This document shows, piece by piece, positions 9,015 to 17,483 of a DNA stretch of 64,000 nt. Position numbers and translations under genes: made by a program. How positions within the stretch are numbered: the first letter of the stretch is position 1; the number at the start of each line of letters is the position of its first letter. The DNA is from Bryobacteraceae bacterium (GTDB lineage: Bacteria > Acidobacteriota > Terriglobia > Bryobacterales > Bryobacteraceae). The stretch spans positions 482,737 to 546,736 of the forward strand of contig JANWVY010000002.1 of assembly GCA_025056455.1 (NCBI GenBank), given 5' to 3'. Under the pieces are notes generated by a model. That model was given only the letters and a program-made list of their open reading frames with translations, ran no database searches and was not told the DNA's origin.

Positions 9015-9904
9015 CAATCTCTCCAACGCTGGAGTAAGGAGCCATAGTGGTCAATGCGACGGTCGCGGAAGAAAGGCCAATTGCGGCGGATTTCGTCGCA
9101 CTGCCGAGGATCAATCTCAACCACCAAAATCTCTTCTTTGTCGGTTGCGGCCTGGGCCAGGATCCTTCCGAAGGGATCCGCAACAAACGAGCTACCCCAA
9201 AATTCCAGCCCTTGGCCGGCAGGACCTTCAAAGCCCACGCGGTTCACTGCTGCCACATAAACGCCGTTGGCGATGGCATGGGAACGCTGGATGGTGATCC
9301 AAGCGTCGCGCTGCGCTGCGCCGAAGTCTTGCTTTTCATGCGGATGCCAGCCGATTGCGGTCGGGTAAAACAGGACGGACGCTCCCAGCATGGCCGTGGC
9401 CCGGGCGCCTTCCGGATACCACTGGTCCCAGCACACCTGCACCCCAATGCGTCCGTAGCGGGTGTCAAAATTGAGGAATCCTAAATCTCCCGGCGTGAAA
9501 TAGAACTTTTCGTAATAAAGAGGGTCGTCGGGAATGTGCATCTTCCGGTAAATACCGAGCAGCTCCCCCTCCGCACCGAGAACCGCCGCCGTGTTGTGAT
9601 AGAGGCCAGGGGCCCGCTTTTCAAACAGCGAGGCCACGACCACAACACCGCACTCTTTGGCCACTTTGGACAGGGCCTCGGTTGAGGGACCTGGGATCGT
9701 CTCCGCAAGGTCGAACAGCCGCGCATCTTCCTGGCGGCAAAAATACTGCGTTCGGAAAAGCTCTTGGAGGCAGATGATTTGCGCCGACTGCGCCGCCGCT
9801 TCTCGAATGCGGCCCAGGGCTTTCTCAAGATTTGCGGCCGGATCGCTCGAGCAGGACATCTGCACCAAGCCGATCCGGAACTTCTGCTCCTCAACCCGTG
9901 GCAT
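9014..9904 (-). CDS. aguB: N-carbamoylputrescine amidohydrolase
   Basis: A 296-residue nitrilase-superfamily amidase that hydrolyses N-carbamoylputrescine to putrescine, CO2 and ammonia. The Glu-Lys-Cys triad is visible as E48 (CLQELF), K121 (YRKMHIPDDP) and C158 (QVCWDQWYPE). The motif YRKMHIPDDPLYYEKFYFTPG is typical of the AguB branch. It is the first gene of a two-gene operon with aguA. The region upstream to 10055 is shared with the divergent secreted-protein gene. Confidence 0.93.
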   Translation of the reverse strand: MPRVEEQKFRIGLVQMSCSSDPAANLEKALGRIREAAAQSAQIICLQELFRTQYFCRQEDARLFDLAETIPGPSTEALSKVAKECGVVVVASLFEKRAPGLYHNTAAVLGAEGELLGIYRKMHIPDDPLYYEKFYFTPGDLGFLNFDTRYGRIGVQVCWDQWYPEGARATAMLGASVLFYPTAIGWHPHEKQDFGAAQRDAWITIQRSHAIANGVYVAAVNRVGFEGPAGQGLEFWGSSFVADPFGRILAQAATDKEEILVVEIDPRQCDEIRRNWPFFRDRRIDHYGSLLQRWRD

Positions 9905-10055
9905 AGCGTCATTGTGCCAAACTTGCCACCAGGAAATGGCGGAACTCGTTGCTCTCGAGCGGCGCCGACTGGGGAAAATTTGTGCGTGGTTTCTGCGGCG
10001 CGCACTTCCTCAGCGCCCAAAATTGCTCTGTTCGTGTTATGTTCAACACACGGCG

Positions 10056-10445
10056 ATGTCGCGACTTCAGTCTGAGCGCAACGCTTTTCGGCGGAACACG
10101 GCCGCCTTTCTGGCGTTGTTGCAGCTGATTGCGATCACTCTATCGGCCTGGGCTTCGCCGCTCAGCGGCAGGCGCAGCTGTGCGATGAGCTGCGCACGCG
10201 CACAGGATTGCTGTTGTGAAAAAAAATCTTCCCGGGCACATTCCCTCGCCTGGAAGGCGTCTCTCTGCGACCCATGGTGTTATCGCCCACCGGCCTGGCT
10301 TCCGCAAATCAGTATCAGTCCACCTCGCCAGCGAATCAACAATCCCGATTCTCGTAGCTTGGAGAAAGTTACCCGGCCGACGCAGCAGCTGGTCCGCTCG
10401 CCCTTGAACCCCTTGCTGCGGCAACGTCCGCCGCCTCCTGCGTAG
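10056..10445 (+). CDS. small secreted Cys-rich protein of unknown function
   Basis: A 129-residue unrecognized protein. An N-terminal signal peptide (core TAAFLALLQLIAITLSAWAS) is followed by a cysteine cluster CAMSCARAQDCCCE, then CDPWC, and a Pro/Arg-rich C-terminus ending RQRPPPPA. The cluster could bind metal or form disulfides. The ATG is chosen because it begins the basic n-region of the signal peptide; the frame is open further upstream but overlaps aguB. Confidence is limited by the compositional bias of the second half, but the signal peptide and Cys cluster argue that it is coding. Confidence 0.55.
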   Translation: MSRLQSERNAFRRNTAAFLALLQLIAITLSAWASPLSGRRSCAMSCARAQDCCCEKKSSRAHSLAWKASLCDPWCYRPPAWLPQISISPPRQRINNPDSRSLEKVTRPTQQLVRSPLNPLLRQRPPPPA

Positions 10446-10745
10446 GCTCAAATTCGTTCGCTGTCTGCTCGCTCCAATCATGCTGGGGAGCTCAGAAAAT
10501 CGAACAACGTCTTCGGGCCGTTTGGCTTTCTCACGCCGTAGCGCTCGAATCTAGTTTGCTATTTCCCGAGTGACACAAACCGATCTTCATCACTCGCGGT
10601 GGCAGAAGATCGGACCTCGCGGCGTCTCACAATGGGCCGCAGACGAAAAGTGGAGAATCCAGAATAAATCTTAGAAAGCGGAAACCGGAAACGTAGAGTT
10701 TGCAGTTTGAAGTGAAATTGAAAGGTTCAAAGGGAGGAAACCGCG
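10446..10745 (+). other. 300-base intergenic region with a 9-bp hairpin
   Basis: No gene is seen. At 10580-10588 and 10605-10613 lie perfect inverted copies CCGATCTTC/GAAGATCGG, and the 16-base loop contains a further CAC/GTG pairing. No T-run follows, so it is a poor intrinsic terminator. It could be an operator or an mRNA-stabilizing structure upstream of the cytochrome gene. The region ends with the strong ribosome binding site GGGAGG before the ATG at 10746. Confidence 0.45.
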
Positions 10746-11153
10746 ATGAAAAAGAATTTTCTGATTTTGGCGGTCAGCTGCCTGGCTGCCTCCGTAATGG
10801 TGATGGCGCAAGACGAAGCAGCCTACGTGGCATTGATGAAACAGATCGGGCCCACCTGTAGCGCGCTCGGCAAAAAGCTTCAGGCCAAAGAAGGAGCGGC
10901 AGCCGTAGCCGACGCGAAAAAGCTCCAGGATTTGTTTCAAGAAGTACACGCTTTTTGGCAAAAGCGCTCTGCGGCCGACGCCATGAATTTCGCAAAAGAG
11001 GCTAGCGCCGCATTTCAAAGCGTGGAACAGCATGCAAGCGGCGGACATTTTGACGAAGCATCGGCCTCCTTTAAGAAAGCGCTCGCGACTTGCTCCGGTT
11101 GCCACAACGCACACCGTGAAAAAGCGCCCGATGGCAGTTGGAAGATTAAGTAA
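10746..11153 (+). CDS. exported monoheme cytochrome c (c'/c556-like)
   Basis: A 135-residue protein with a signal peptide ending near VMAQ and one heme motif, CSGCH at 116-120, close to the C-terminus. That position plus an all-helical body matches the four-helix cytochrome c'/c556 fold. M31 in the first mature helix is a candidate sixth iron ligand. It should carry electrons or bind small ligands in the periplasm. The protein at 56723-57133 is a paralogue with CxxCH at exactly the same residues. It is followed by a structured intergenic segment and an exported superoxide dismutase, suggesting a shared periplasmic redox context. Confidence 0.85.
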   Translation: MKKNFLILAVSCLAASVMVMAQDEAAYVALMKQIGPTCSALGKKLQAKEGAAAVADAKKLQDLFQEVHAFWQKRSAADAMNFAKEASAAFQSVEQHASGGHFDEASASFKKALATCSGCHNAHREKAPDGSWKIK

Positions 11154-11156
11154 GTG

Positions 11157-11209
11157 GGGCCGGGATCCGGATATCCGCGGCAGGGGCTCGACAGGCCCCT
11201 GTCCGGCCC
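11157..11209 (+). other. nested hairpin between cytochrome and sod genes
   Basis: GGGCCGG (11157-11163) pairs with CCGGCCC (11203-11209). Inside lies CAGGGGC (11181-11187) pairing with GCCCCTG (11195-11201), and the palindrome CGGATATCCG at 11167-11176. There is no T-run, so a transcript processing or attenuation element is more likely than a simple terminator. Confidence 0.45.
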
Positions 11210-11238
11210 AGTTCGGAAAGCGAGGGGAAGGAGTCCAA

Positions 11239-11925
11239 ATGTTGCATCTTTCACGGCGTCAAGCCGTGCCTTTATTGTTGGGACTAACTTCAGGTGTGCG
11301 GCCGGCTTTGGCGGCTCCCTACACTCTGCCTAAGCTGCCTTATGCTGTCGACGCGTTGGAACCATATATCGACGCCCGCACCATGGAAATCCATCATGGC
11401 AGGCACCATCAAGCTTATGTGGACAACCTAAACAAGGCACTAGCTGGTGAGCCCGCGCTAGCTGACAAACCGCTCGAGCAGTTGCTGGCCAGCTTGGATT
11501 CCGTGCCGGCCTCGATCCGCACGATGGTCCGCAATCATGGGGGCGGACACGCAAACCACTCGCTGTTCTGGCAAAGCCTTGGACCGGCCAAGGGCACTGC
11601 TCCCAAAGGCGCACTCGCCAAGGCCATTCAAAGCTCATTTTCGAGCCAGTCGGCCTTTGAAGCCAAAGTCACCGCAGCCGCGATGGGAGTGTTTGGCAGC
11701 GGCTGGGCTTGGGTCGTTGTCGATGGCAAACAACTCACCGTTGAGACGACCCCGAACCAGGACACGCCCCTGATGCGCGCGAAAAAACCGCTTTTCGGCA
11801 TCGATGTCTGGGAACACGCCTACTACCTTAAGTACCAGAATCGCCGGGCTGATTATCTAGCTGCGATTTGGAAGGTGGTGAATTGGGATTTCCTGAACAC
11901 TCGGTATGAAGAGTTGACCCGCTAG
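11239..11925 (+). CDS. sodA: exported Mn/Fe superoxide dismutase
   Basis: A 228-residue iron/manganese superoxide dismutase that converts superoxide to oxygen and hydrogen peroxide. The four metal ligands are visible: H52 (MEIHHGRHH), H107 ([10 protein letters not shown]), D189 and H193 (DVWEHAYYL). [10 protein letters not shown] is the form usual in manganese or cambialistic enzymes. Odd point: residues 1-26 form a signal peptide with two Arg ([13 protein letters not shown]), so the enzyme is exported whereas most family members are cytoplasmic. The ATG follows GGGGAAGGAG. It lies 85 bases after the monoheme cytochrome and may be co-transcribed. Confidence 0.92.
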   Translation: MLHLSRRQAVPLLLGLTSGVRPALAAPYTLPKLPYAVDALEPYIDARTMEIHHGRHHQAYVDNLNKALAGEPALADKPLEQLLASLDSVPASIRTMVRNHGGGHANHSLFWQSLGPAKGTAPKGALAKAIQSSFSSQSAFEAKVTAAAMGVFGSGWAWVVVDGKQLTVETTPNQDTPLMRAKKPLFGIDVWEHAYYLKYQNRRADYLAAIWKVVNWDFLNTRYEELTR

Positions 11926-11933
11926 CGCGTCGT

Positions 11934-12027
11934 GGCGTTGAGAGGGATGCCCGGGGAACCAGGGAACCGGCCGGCGGGGGAGCCGGGGGACCAGCTGGCC
12001 GGGGGGCCGGAGTTCCTTCTCAACGCC
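11934..12027. repeat. 10-bp inverted repeat enclosing a G-rich degenerate repeat
   Basis: GGCGTTGAGA (11934-11943) and TCTCAACGCC (12018-12027) are perfect inverted copies. Between them the + strand is strongly G-rich, with degenerate copies of a motif like GGGGAACC/GGGGGACC. The element fills most of the gap between the converging sod gene and the gene at 12084. It could serve as a bidirectional terminator or form G-quadruplexes. Confidence 0.5.
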
Positions 12028-12083
12028 CCGAAGAATCAACTCAAGGCCGACCCGCGAAACCGTGGTTGAGACGCACAAACGAG

Positions 12084-12479
12084 CTATTTCTTGATTCCTT
12101 GCCGTGCAGCGAGCACGCGCGAGGCAATTAGGTCGTAAATCCGATCCCGTTCCTCACTTTTCTTGAACTGAAAATCGTAAGTGCTGCCTCGAAACGGGCG
12201 GACGCGCAAGTTTTTTCTTCGCTTGGATACTTCCCGGATATCTGCATATTTCCAAGTTCGCGACTGCTTGGCGTCGGTCAGAGACTCAAAGGCCAGTTCG
12301 TTTTCCTTGAAAATCAATTTCCCCTGCTGATCCCCGTTTCGCACGTCGAACATCATGGGAGAATCTGCGGTTGAGGCCGCAGGAGTTTGAGAGTTCGCGC
12401 GGACGGAGCTGCTCACGAATCCAGCCGCCAGAACAAAGGCGAGAAAAGAAGTTCGTAGGCACATGCGGTTTCCTAGCAT
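12084..12479 (-). CDS. small exported protein of unknown function
   Basis: A 131-residue protein I do not recognize. It has a signal peptide (LRTSFLAFVLAAGFVSSSVRA) and a mature part with alternating strands: MMFDVRNGDQQGKLIF, ELAFESLTD, RTWKYADIREVSKRR and STYDFQFKKSEERDRIYDLI. The layout recalls PH-like/GRAM-like small beta domains (strands, then a C-terminal helix), which is inference only. The ATG at 12479 (or 12464) is preferred; the frame is open upstream but would overlap the divergent gene at 12584. Confidence 0.65.
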   Translation of the reverse strand: MLGNRMCLRTSFLAFVLAAGFVSSSVRANSQTPAASTADSPMMFDVRNGDQQGKLIFKENELAFESLTDAKQSRTWKYADIREVSKRRKNLRVRPFRGSTYDFQFKKSEERDRIYDLIASRVLAARQGIKK

Positions 12480-12583
12480 AGCAAGGCAAGCGGTGTGGTC
12501 GTAAGAAGCCGACCTCTTGCCCGGGTTCAGCCGGCGCGTGTTAGTGTGAAAGAAAGACGCCGCGTCCGCCGGGAGATTGTTCC

Positions 12584-13792
12584 ATGGTGTTGATGGGGAT
12601 CCTTGCCTTCTGGATAGCTTCCTCTTGTCTTTGGGCGGGCGAGGCCGAGGCGCTCGCCATTTCCGCTCAGATTCAAGCCCGTCACCTTCCCTTTGGCACC
12701 ATTCTCGATCCATTCGTTGATCGCGAAGGTAAGATTACAGGCTATACCCGTTGTGGCGATTCGGCCATTTGGACCGGACACTATTTGGCGGCAGAAGCCT
12801 TCCGCTTCAAAGTGACGGGTTCGCTGCAAGCGCGGCAGGCTGTCAATGCCGCCCTGGCGGGTATTTGGGAGCTCGTGGGCGTGACGGGCAACGACGTGCT
12901 TGCGCGTTGCTATGTCCCAGCGAACTCGCCTTATGCTGCGGGGATCCTGCGCGAAGAGTCGCACCATGGTTATTTTCGGGGCATCTGTCAGGGACGCCCG
13001 TGTTACTGGGTAGGGAATACGTCCCGCGATCAGTACCTTGGAGTTTTTTTTGGACTCGGCGTGGCGTTCGAACTCATCGAGGATGCGGGAGTTCGCGGCG
13101 CCATCTCCAATCTCATCACGCGGATGCTTCGCCGCTTGATGGCGGATGGCTGGAGTGTCCGCATGCCGGATGGAGACACCAGCACCGTTTTCTGGACGCG
13201 AGCGGATCAGAAATTGGGGCTGCTAATTTTGGGACGGAGGGTGAATCCGCGCGAATTCAGCGATGATTATTCCCGGTCACGCTTCTGGGAAGCGGCCACT
13301 TCCGGGCTTCCGGTGGCGTTTGAGACGCTTGATCCACATGGCAGCTATTTCAAGTTCAACCTGAACATGGCCACCTACTATCACCTGATCTCGCTCGAGA
13401 CAAACCGCTTCTATCGCAATTTTTATGAAGATACCTACCAGCTGATGCGCCGGACGGTGGACGATCATGGCAACGCGCATTTCAACATGATTGACCGCGC
13501 ACTGCGCGGACCGGACCCGGTGCGCGATGCCGAAACGCGTGCGCTCCTGGAAGCCTGGCTCCGCCGCCCGCGCCGCGACGAGCGCATCGATTTGCGCGGG
13601 AAATATCGCACTTGCGGCAACGACGAACGAGCCTGTGATCCACTGCCGGTTGAGCTGCGCGTGCGCACGGACTTCCTCTGGCAGCGCAGCCCCTTCCTCT
13701 TAGTTGGCGGAGGCGCCGGCAACATCGAAGGCGCAGGCATCGACTATATTCTTCCTTACTGGATGGCGCGGTATTACGGCGTGTACGAATGA
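12584..13792 (+). CDS. large secreted protein of unknown function, coupled to the next gene
   Basis: A 402-residue protein with a signal peptide ending near CLWAGEA. The mature part is rich in helices and aromatics, with stretches such as YTRCGDSAIWTGHYLAAEAF, RFWEAATSGLP and DYILPYWMARYYGVYE. The alternation of WxGHY-like and helical segments suggests an alpha/alpha-toroid similar to glycoside-hydrolase or lyase scaffolds, but I see no catalytic signature I can name. Its TGA overlaps the ATG of the next gene as ATGA, so the two are translationally coupled. Both are secreted, which suggests a joint surface or periplasmic function. The start is ATG; another ATG lies nine bases downstream. Confidence 0.75.
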   Translation: MVLMGILAFWIASSCLWAGEAEALAISAQIQARHLPFGTILDPFVDREGKITGYTRCGDSAIWTGHYLAAEAFRFKVTGSLQARQAVNAALAGIWELVGVTGNDVLARCYVPANSPYAAGILREESHHGYFRGICQGRPCYWVGNTSRDQYLGVFFGLGVAFELIEDAGVRGAISNLITRMLRRLMADGWSVRMPDGDTSTVFWTRADQKLGLLILGRRVNPREFSDDYSRSRFWEAATSGLPVAFETLDPHGSYFKFNLNMATYYHLISLETNRFYRNFYEDTYQLMRRTVDDHGNAHFNMIDRALRGPDPVRDAETRALLEAWLRRPRRDERIDLRGKYRTCGNDERACDPLPVELRVRTDFLWQRSPFLLVGGGAGNIEGAGIDYILPYWMARYYGVYE

Positions 13793-15216
13793 GGTGGCGC
13801 ATCGTGCGAGCGGCAACCGCCGCGCTGCTGGGCCCGGTCCTGCTCCAGGCGCAGATTTGTCGCCTCTCCGTTGCTGGACTCAATCGCAACCGGCGTGTGG
13901 CCGGACCGGTCAGCGCCGAGTGCCCCGCCCCCCTGCACACGGCGCCCTTTGGAAACTGGGGGGTTACGTCGAATTTTGGACCGAAACGCAACGGCCGCCA
14001 ATTTGATGGCTGGTGCCGTGACATGCGGATTTGTGACAACGCCGGAAATTGCCGTCAGGCCTGCCGCGACGGCTGGTATGAATGGAACACCTGCACCACC
14101 CATCCGTTATATGTGGCTCCCAATTGCACGCTCTATAACGCCGACCATTGCACTTCCCAAGTCTCCACGACGGGTGTGAATGTACTGGGTACTCAAACCG
14201 TGGACCTGCCCGCCGCCTGTCCCGCCTCCGACGGAGTGAGCTTTCAGCGCGGCGGTTGCGCCGAGCTTACCAGTTATACGCGGTCGAGCAATTACATGTC
14301 AGTTTACGAGCTCGATCCCGTCACAGGCGATGAGTTAATCCAATCCCTGTATTATCCAAGTTTGTCGGTCGCGCTCCAGTGCAACGTGTGGGGCTGCCTG
14401 CCAGCTGGCAGCGAGTGGACGAACCCGATTCAATGGCAATCCCCCGCTGAACCGAAGGTGTTTGCCGAGATGGCGATGGTGGTGAACTCGGCGACCTTCG
14501 TCGATCCTCTGAATGTGTGCCGCATTACGCCGGTGGGTCTCGAAGTGGTTTCCGCGGCGAGCTTCCAGCGCGGAGAGGTGGCGCCGGATTCGATTGCGAG
14601 TTTGTTTGCCGGGGAGGTCACGGCGCAGACCGAACAAGCCTCAGCGCAGCCCTTGCCCACAACGCTGAGCGGCGTCCAGGTGCGCGTAGTTGACTCGGCT
14701 GGCCAGTCCCGCACGGCAGCCCTTCTGTACGCTTCTCCGCGACAGATCAATTTCATTGTGCCTGCGGGGTTACGTGAAGGCTCAGCGACGGTGTCGGTTG
14801 TGAGCGGCAATACGGTCCGCGCGAGTGGGCGCATTCACATCACGCGTTTCGCGCCAGGCATCTTCTCGCAATCTGGCACTGGAGATGGACTCGCCGCGGC
14901 GGTTGGCGTTCGCGTCGGCCCCGATGGCCGCCAAACGGTGGTCTCTACTCAGCCGTTCGACCTTGGAGGCCCCTCGGAACAATTCGTACTGGTTTTGTTT
15001 GGAACAGGCATCCGGGCCATTCCCCGCGAAGCGGTTCAAGTGCTAGTGGGCGGCGCGATCGCTGAGGTGCAATATGCCGGTGCGCAAGGCTCGTTTGCCG
15101 GCCTGGATCAAGTCAACGCCCTGCTTCCACGCAGCCTGGCTGGTCGCGGCCGGGTGAACGTGCAGCTCGTCGCCGGGGGCAAGGCGGCGAACGTGGTCCA
15201 GATCTGGATTCAATGA
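13789..15216 (+). CDS. secreted Cys-rich protein with Solibacter-type C-terminal domain
   Basis: A 475-residue secreted protein with three parts. A signal peptide ends near LLQAQ. A Cys-rich region follows (about 24-230), with CRDMRICDNAGNCRQAC and WNTCTTHPLYVAPNC among many Cys and aromatic residues. A C-terminal region (about 255-475) matches what I know as the 'Solibacter uncharacterized C-terminal domain' family: GLEVVSAASFQRGEVAPDSI, LYASPRQINFIVPAG, FAPGIFSQSGTGDGLAAA and VLFGTGIR. That domain is abundant in Candidatus Solibacter and relatives and is thought to be an Ig-like secretion or adhesion module. The ATG overlaps the previous stop. The Cys-rich half is unrecognized. Confidence 0.82.
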   Translation: MRWRIVRAATAALLGPVLLQAQICRLSVAGLNRNRRVAGPVSAECPAPLHTAPFGNWGVTSNFGPKRNGRQFDGWCRDMRICDNAGNCRQACRDGWYEWNTCTTHPLYVAPNCTLYNADHCTSQVSTTGVNVLGTQTVDLPAACPASDGVSFQRGGCAELTSYTRSSNYMSVYELDPVTGDELIQSLYYPSLSVALQCNVWGCLPAGSEWTNPIQWQSPAEPKVFAEMAMVVNSATFVDPLNVCRITPVGLEVVSAASFQRGEVAPDSIASLFAGEVTAQTEQASAQPLPTTLSGVQVRVVDSAGQSRTAALLYASPRQINFIVPAGLREGSATVSVVSGNTVRASGRIHITRFAPGIFSQSGTGDGLAAAVGVRVGPDGRQTVVSTQPFDLGGPSEQFVLVLFGTGIRAIPREAVQVLVGGAIAEVQYAGAQGSFAGLDQVNALLPRSLAGRGRVNVQLVAGGKAANVVQIWIQ

Positions 15217-15247
15217 GCTCTCGGCGGCCTGTGATACACCTGAAGAG

Positions 15248-16267
15248 ATGCGCGAAACCGCCCTCGCAGTATGCCTCGCTGCTCCGCAAGCCCCGGTTCG
15301 ATTGAATTCCATCGAGGTTGCGGAACCCGGCCCGGGCGAGGTCACCGTGCGGCTCGAAGCCTGCGGCGTGTGCCACTCCGATCTGATGATTAGCCAGCTC
15401 GAAAGCCTCCCCTTAACGCCTCTAGTGCTTGGCCATGAAGGAATTGGGGTGGTCGAGGCTTTGGGAGCGGGGGTAACGCACATCGCCGTGGGCACACGTG
15501 TGGGGATCAACTATCTGGCTTCCTCCTGCGGAAGCTGTGAGGCTTGCCGCCGCGGCGCAGAGCGTTTCTGCTTACGGCAGCACAATCACGGTTACACGCG
15601 ACATGGCGCCCTGACCACTCGCGGCGTCTTTGCAGCGCAAAACCTGATTGCCCTGCCTCCAGGCTTAAACCCGGTTGCCGCGGCCCCTCTCTGCTGCGCC
15701 GGTTGGACCGCCTACGGCGCCGTGCGCGAAGCAAATTTACAGTCAGGCCAGCTTCTGGCGATTTTCGGACTGGGCGGACTGGGCCACCTGGCTCTCCACT
15801 ATGCCCGGCATCGAGGACTGCGTGTCGCAGCCGTCGACGTCTCGCCCCAGAAGCTCGAGTTCGCTCAAGGTTTGGGGGCCGAAGCCGCCTGCACTGTCGA
15901 AGACGCTCGCAAGGTGATTGGCAAAGAACTGGGCGGGGCGCATGGAGCCATCGTCTTTGCAGCCTCGGCAACCGCTGTCGCCACCGCTTTTCAAACCCTC
16001 AAGCGGGGCGCAAGCCTAATCCTCGTGGGGATGACAGCGGAGAAATTTTCGCTAGGCGTAACCGAAACGGTGCTGAAGGGCATCCGAATTCAAGGCAGCT
16101 ATTTAGGAACTCGCCAAGACCTCGAGACTGTTTTTGACCTCGCTGCGCAGGGCCTCGCCCGGCCGCAAGTGCACTCCTACCCCATCGACCAAGCTCCGGA
16201 AATCTTCGCCCGGCTCAAAGCGGGGCAGATTTTAGGTCGTGCGGTCATCGAATTCCAAGCCAGCTAA
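15248..16267 (+). CDS. zinc-dependent alcohol dehydrogenase (MDR family)
   Basis: A 339-residue medium-chain dehydrogenase/reductase that should oxidize a primary or secondary alcohol with NAD(P). Catalytic zinc site: CGVCHSD (about 39-45), GHEGIG (about 62) and the later CC in PLCCAGWTAYGA. The structural zinc is held by SCGSCEACRRGAERFC. The Rossmann turn is FGLGGLGHLALHYA. It resembles the AdhA/AdhP-type single-domain alcohol dehydrogenases. It has its own ATG with AAGAG upstream, 31 bases after the secreted pair. Its TAA overlaps the TAG of the convergent amidohydrolase: the four bases CTAA serve both stops. Confidence 0.88.
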   Translation: MRETALAVCLAAPQAPVRLNSIEVAEPGPGEVTVRLEACGVCHSDLMISQLESLPLTPLVLGHEGIGVVEALGAGVTHIAVGTRVGINYLASSCGSCEACRRGAERFCLRQHNHGYTRHGALTTRGVFAAQNLIALPPGLNPVAAAPLCCAGWTAYGAVREANLQSGQLLAIFGLGGLGHLALHYARHRGLRVAAVDVSPQKLEFAQGLGAEAACTVEDARKVIGKELGGAHGAIVFAASATAVATAFQTLKRGASLILVGMTAEKFSLGVTETVLKGIRIQGSYLGTRQDLETVFDLAAQGLARPQVHSYPIDQAPEIFARLKAGQILGRAVIEFQAS

Positions 16268-17451
16268 ATGGGTTTCAATCCCAGCAAGCGCGCAGCGTTG
16301 TTATAGTACACCTTTTTGAGAATGGTCTCTGGTAGCCCAAGGCCGTAAATCCGCCACCGCCCCTGCGGGGGAATCTTCGCTGGCGCATAATCAAAATATT
16401 CGTCTTCTGTTTCGAGAAATCGAAAGTAGATCCGGTAAAGCTCATCGCCGAAAATTTGTTGTGGCGTTTCAAAACCGTCTGGAACGGCGTCGGTGCCAAA
16501 AAGAATACGGTCTTGATATTTGTCGAAAAATTTCCGTGCTGTACGGGGCTGCCGTCCTAGCTCCCCGAGCCGGGCTCCCATCTCTACGTACATATTGGGA
16601 AAGCGGTCTAAGGACTGGGCCACGTGAGCCAGATTCTCGGCAAAATGGCCGACGTGCAGAGCGATGAACGTCGTTTTTGGGTGCCGGGCAAAGAGGCGGT
16701 CGCGCGCGGCCAGCAACTCTTGATGGCTGGGAAAATCGCCTCCATAGAAAGACCATTCGGGATGATGATTGAGTTCCTCAAAGCGCTCGTTAAACCGGTC
16801 TGTTGGCAGGAAAAAGGCTGGCGGATCGGAAACATGGATGGCGACAGGCATGTTTTGGGCAGCGCAGACCTCCCACATGAGATCAAAGCGCGGATCGTCC
16901 ACCTTAACCAATTTTCCGGTCGTGATATTTTCACGAAGATAAAGACCTAGCGTTTTGAGAATCTTTAAACCGGCCGCGCCGTCCTTCCGGGCTTGGACAA
17001 GCAAGTCTGCTTGCCGCTTGGCATATCCAGGCTGGTTGCATTCCGCCCAAGCTGGCTCACAGAAGGTAAGGAAGCGTCCGGGGTGGGCACGATCAAAGCG
17101 GCGGATGCTTTCCCGAAGACCGGCGCCATATCCCCCAGTGAGGTTCACCATGGTACGCACATTGCGACGATCCATCACGGGCAGCAGCTGAGCTGGCGCA
17201 GCAAGGAATTTTCGCTCGGGCGTCAGACTCACTCCTTTTTCTGACCTCGCCGCCCAGCTCAAGTGCGTATGAATGTCAATCACGGGGAATTTCGCCCGCT
17301 CGATACGCGTTTCAGGGACCTGGAGCATGCTGCGCGGCTCAAATTGTGACAGCTCGAGTGTCCGTTTCTGCCCGAGAGCCGCTGGCAAGACACTTGCCCC
17401 CAACAAGCACGAAAAACACTTCCGGCGTGTCAGAGGGGTGCCGTCGCGCAC
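16264..17451 (-). CDS. exported amidohydrolase (metal-dependent, amidohydro_2-like)
   Basis: A TIM-barrel hydrolase or decarboxylase of the amidohydrolase superfamily, about 395 residues. Visible metal-binding motifs are VIDIHTHLSW early in the mature protein, AIHVSDPPAF in mid-barrel, IALHVGHFAE and the final Asp in ILFGTDAVPDG. An N-terminal signal contains TRRKCFSCLLGASVLPAALG, so it is exported. The start is uncertain: GTG at 17451 gives a normal-length signal peptide and leaves a 32-base gap, while ATG at 17502 would overlap the upstream cytochrome gene. It is the last gene of the minus-strand redox cluster and may process the product of the PQQ dehydrogenase; the substrate is unknown. 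Confidence 0.8.
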   Translation of the reverse strand: MRDGTPLTRRKCFSCLLGASVLPAALGQKRTLELSQFEPRSMLQVPETRIERAKFPVIDIHTHLSWAARSEKGVSLTPERKFLAAPAQLLPVMDRRNVRTMVNLTGGYGAGLRESIRRFDRAHPGRFLTFCEPAWAECNQPGYAKRQADLLVQARKDGAAGLKILKTLGLYLRENITTGKLVKVDDPRFDLMWEVCAAQNMPVAIHVSDPPAFFLPTDRFNERFEELNHHPEWSFYGGDFPSHQELLAARDRLFARHPKTTFIALHVGHFAENLAHVAQSLDRFPNMYVEMGARLGELGRQPRTARKFFDKYQDRILFGTDAVPDGFETPQQIFGDELYRIYFRFLETEDEYFDYAPAKIPPQGRWRIYGLGLPETILKKVYYNNAARLLGLKPI

Positions 17452-17483
17452 CTCCGAATTGTAGCAGCTTGAAGCGGGCCTCC

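Noticed and set aside
9657-10055. Upstream in-frame extension of the Cys-rich secreted protein
   Set aside because: It overlaps aguB antisense and would remove the signal peptide from the N-terminus.
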